A stretch of DNA of 8,008 nucleotides, taken from contig CAYZFD010000057.1 of assembly GCA_964477735.1 (NCBI GenBank), positions 1-8,008 on the forward strand. Reading direction: 5' to 3'. Below, in pieces: positions 6,943 through 8,008 of the stretch. Source of the DNA: CAYZFD01 sp964477735. GTDB lineage: Bacteria > Bacteroidota > Bacteroidia > Flavobacteriales > Flavobacteriaceae. Numbering within the stretch: the stretch's first letter is position 1; the number at the start of each line of letters is the position of its first letter. The translations under genes were made by a program, and so were the position numbers. The notes beneath the pieces are model-generated. The model ran no database searches and was not told the origin of the DNA. It saw only the letters and a program-made list of their open reading frames with translations.

Positions 6943-7693
6943 TTTCTATAAAAATATTTGAAGGATATCTGACTTCTGTGAGAAATAGTCCATGGGCAGG
7001 CACTGAAAACCCCGCCTGACTACGGTCCTTACTCTCCACTATTTTATCAATGTATTCGGGCAAATAGTTTCCCTTGCCCACCTCTAATAGGGTGCCCACT
7101 ATGGCTCGAACCATGTTTCGCAAGAACCGATTGGCAGAAATTTTAAAAACCCAATACTCTTGACCCTGCTCCCAGACGGCATTTGTAAGGCTACAATCAA
7201 ATGTTTTTACATCGGTATTTGACTTTGAAAAACATTGAAAATCAGTGAATTTCTTCAGGCGCTCAGCAGCTTCATTCATGGACTTAAAACAAAGTACACC
7301 TGAATGATAATATGCGTTATTGACTAAAAATGGATTTTTATGAGGCGTTAATACATATTCATAACTACGTTGGCTGGCGTCAAATCGGGCGTGAGCAGTG
7401 GGAAGAACCTCAACAATAGAATTAATAGCAATTGAATTGGGCAAGTAGGCGTTGAGCCTATGCGCTAGGGCTTTAGCCTCGGAAAATTTCATGTCTAAAT
7501 CGAGATGAGCAAATAGCTGCTTAGCATGTACACCTGCATCGGTTCGGCCAGCTCCAACTATTGAAACTTCTTGTCTTAGAAGTGTAGCCAAACCCTCCTC
7601 TATCGTTTCTTGAACAGAGTTTGCGTTTGGTTGTCGCTGCCAACCTTTGTAGGCAGAACCCTCATAAGACAACTCTAAAAAAAACCGTTTCAA
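6932..7693 (-). CDS. truA: tRNA pseudouridine(38-40) synthase
   Basis: Converts uridines 38-40 in the anticodon arm of many tRNAs to pseudouridine. The 253-residue length is normal for the family. The catalytic motif GAGRTDAGVHA at 47-57 carries the nucleophile Asp52; RSYEYVLTP at 109-117 holds the conserved Tyr; NRFLRNMVRAIVG at 188-200 and AGFSVPAHGLFL at 227-238 complete the signature. The start is an unusual TTG at 7691-7693: the frame upstream reaches a stop at 7730-7732 with no ATG, and KRFFLELSYEGSAYKGWQ directly after the TTG aligns with the usual TruA N-terminus. A weak AAGG lies just before it. The gene is divergent from the metallophosphoesterase gene and its end overlaps the ABC exporter start by 11 bp. 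Confidence 0.95.
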   Translation of the reverse strand: MKRFFLELSYEGSAYKGWQRQPNANSVQETIEEGLATLLRQEVSIVGAGRTDAGVHAKQLFAHLDLDMKFSEAKALAHRLNAYLPNSIAINSIVEVLPTAHARFDASQRSYEYVLTPHKNPFLVNNAYYHSGVLCFKSMNEAAERLKKFTDFQCFSKSNTDVKTFDCSLTNAVWEQGQEYWVFKISANRFLRNMVRAIVGTLLEVGKGNYLPEYIDKIVESKDRSQAGFSVPAHGLFLTEVRYPSNIFIENEK

Positions 7694-7698
7694 AACCT

Positions 7699-7706
7699 TA
7701 ACTTTG
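7699..7706 (+). promoter_or_regulatory. Candidate Bacteroidota -7 box for the metallophosphoesterase gene
   Basis: TAACTTTG matches the Bacteroidota housekeeping -7 consensus TAnnTTTG at all fixed positions. It sits in the 60-bp divergent gap (7694-7753) and would start transcription near 7712, leaving a leader of about 40 bases before the ATG at 7754. A TTG at the expected -33 distance is not visible; that area is A-rich and inside the first codons of truA. The opposite strand has TATCTTTA (7722 to 7715), a seven-of-eight match facing truA, also without a well-spaced TTG. Confidence 0.4.
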
Positions 7707-7753
7707 TTTGCAGGTAAAGATACTCTTTCTCATAGACAATTGACTTGCAATTC

Positions 7754-8008
7754 ATGAAGAAAATCTTACTATTATCAGATACACATGGATATATAGACAC
7801 CCCCATACTACGGTATGTGGCTATGGCCGATGAGGTTTGGCATGCAGGAGATATTGGAGATTTGGCCGTAACAGATGCGTTGGCCGAAAAGACAACCTTA
7901 AAGGCGGTTTTTGGCAATATTGATGGTGCAAAAATCCGTGTAAGTTTCAACGAAAATCTTTTTTTTAAATGTGAAGAAGTGCCCGTGTTGATGACCCACA
8001 TTGGAGGC
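7754..8008 (+). CDS. YfcE/MJ0936-like metallophosphoesterase, 3' end cut off by window edge
   Basis: N-terminal 85 codons of a small calcineurin-like phosphoesterase of the YfcE type, a family of about 165-185 residues, so about half is present. Metal-binding motifs are seen in order: SDTHG at 8-12 (Asp9, His11), HAGDIGD at 30-36 (Asp33), FGNIDG at 53-58 (Asn55) and MTHIGG at 80-85 (His82). YfcE relatives hydrolyse phosphodiesters with a two-metal centre; the natural substrate here is unknown. The ATG at 7754 is directly followed by KKILLLSDTHG, the usual family start. A long opposite-strand open frame over 7690-8001 is only its shadow. The gene is divergent from truA. Confidence 0.93.
   Translation, partial: MKKILLLSDTHGYIDTPILRYVAMADEVWHAGDIGDLAVTDALAEKTTLKAVFGNIDGAKIRVSFNENLFFKCEEVPVLMTHIGG

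Noticed and set aside
7738..7752. AATTG-acttg-CAATT inverted repeat just before the metallophosphoesterase ATG, as a possible operator or hairpin.
   Set aside because: Five AT-rich pairs are expected by chance in such DNA, and no second copy is seen.
7690..8001. Open frame of 103 codons on the minus strand.
   Set aside because: It is antisense to the clearly identified metallophosphoesterase and its protein has no recognisable features.

Overview
This 8 kb window looks like ordinary chromosomal DNA from a member of the Bacteroidota, most likely a flavobacterium-like organism. The DNA is AT-rich. Start codons lack convincing Shine-Dalgarno sequences. One promoter-like site matches the phylum's TAnnTTTG -7 element. 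The proteins include types I know mainly from this phylum: a DUF1599 double-repeat protein, a BT_3928-type DoxX/thioredoxin-like membrane protein, and a folP-cdaA pair. Almost every base is coding. The two longest intergenic stretches are the divergent gaps at 3438-3511 and 7694-7753. I see no RNA genes, mobile elements, CRISPR arrays or clear foreign DNA.

Layout. (1) Positions 1-3437, minus strand, form a tight four-gene block read right to left: a DUF1599 protein, a BT_3928/DoxX-like membrane protein, an OppB/DppB-type ABC permease, and tpiA, which runs off the left edge. Gaps are 6 bp, a 4-bp ATGA overlap, and 10 bp, so one transcript is likely. (2) From a 74-bp divergent gap, folP (dihydropteroate synthase) and cdaA (diadenylate cyclase) run on the plus strand, 28 bp apart. 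(3) cdaA ends 7 bp from the end of a convergent MsbA-like ABC exporter gene, which lies downstream of truA on the minus strand and overlaps it by 11 bp. (4) A second divergent gap of 60 bp separates truA from a YfcE-like metallophosphoesterase gene that runs off the right edge.

The genes are mostly housekeeping: glycolysis (tpiA), folate synthesis (folP), c-di-AMP signalling (cdaA), tRNA pseudouridylation (truA), and export or import across the inner membrane. I found no convincing new multi-gene system. The points most worth a second look are the lone Opp-type permease with an enlarged loop, the CGC-containing DoxX/thioredoxin-like protein, the internally duplicated DUF1599 protein opposite folP, and the folate/c-di-AMP gene pairing.
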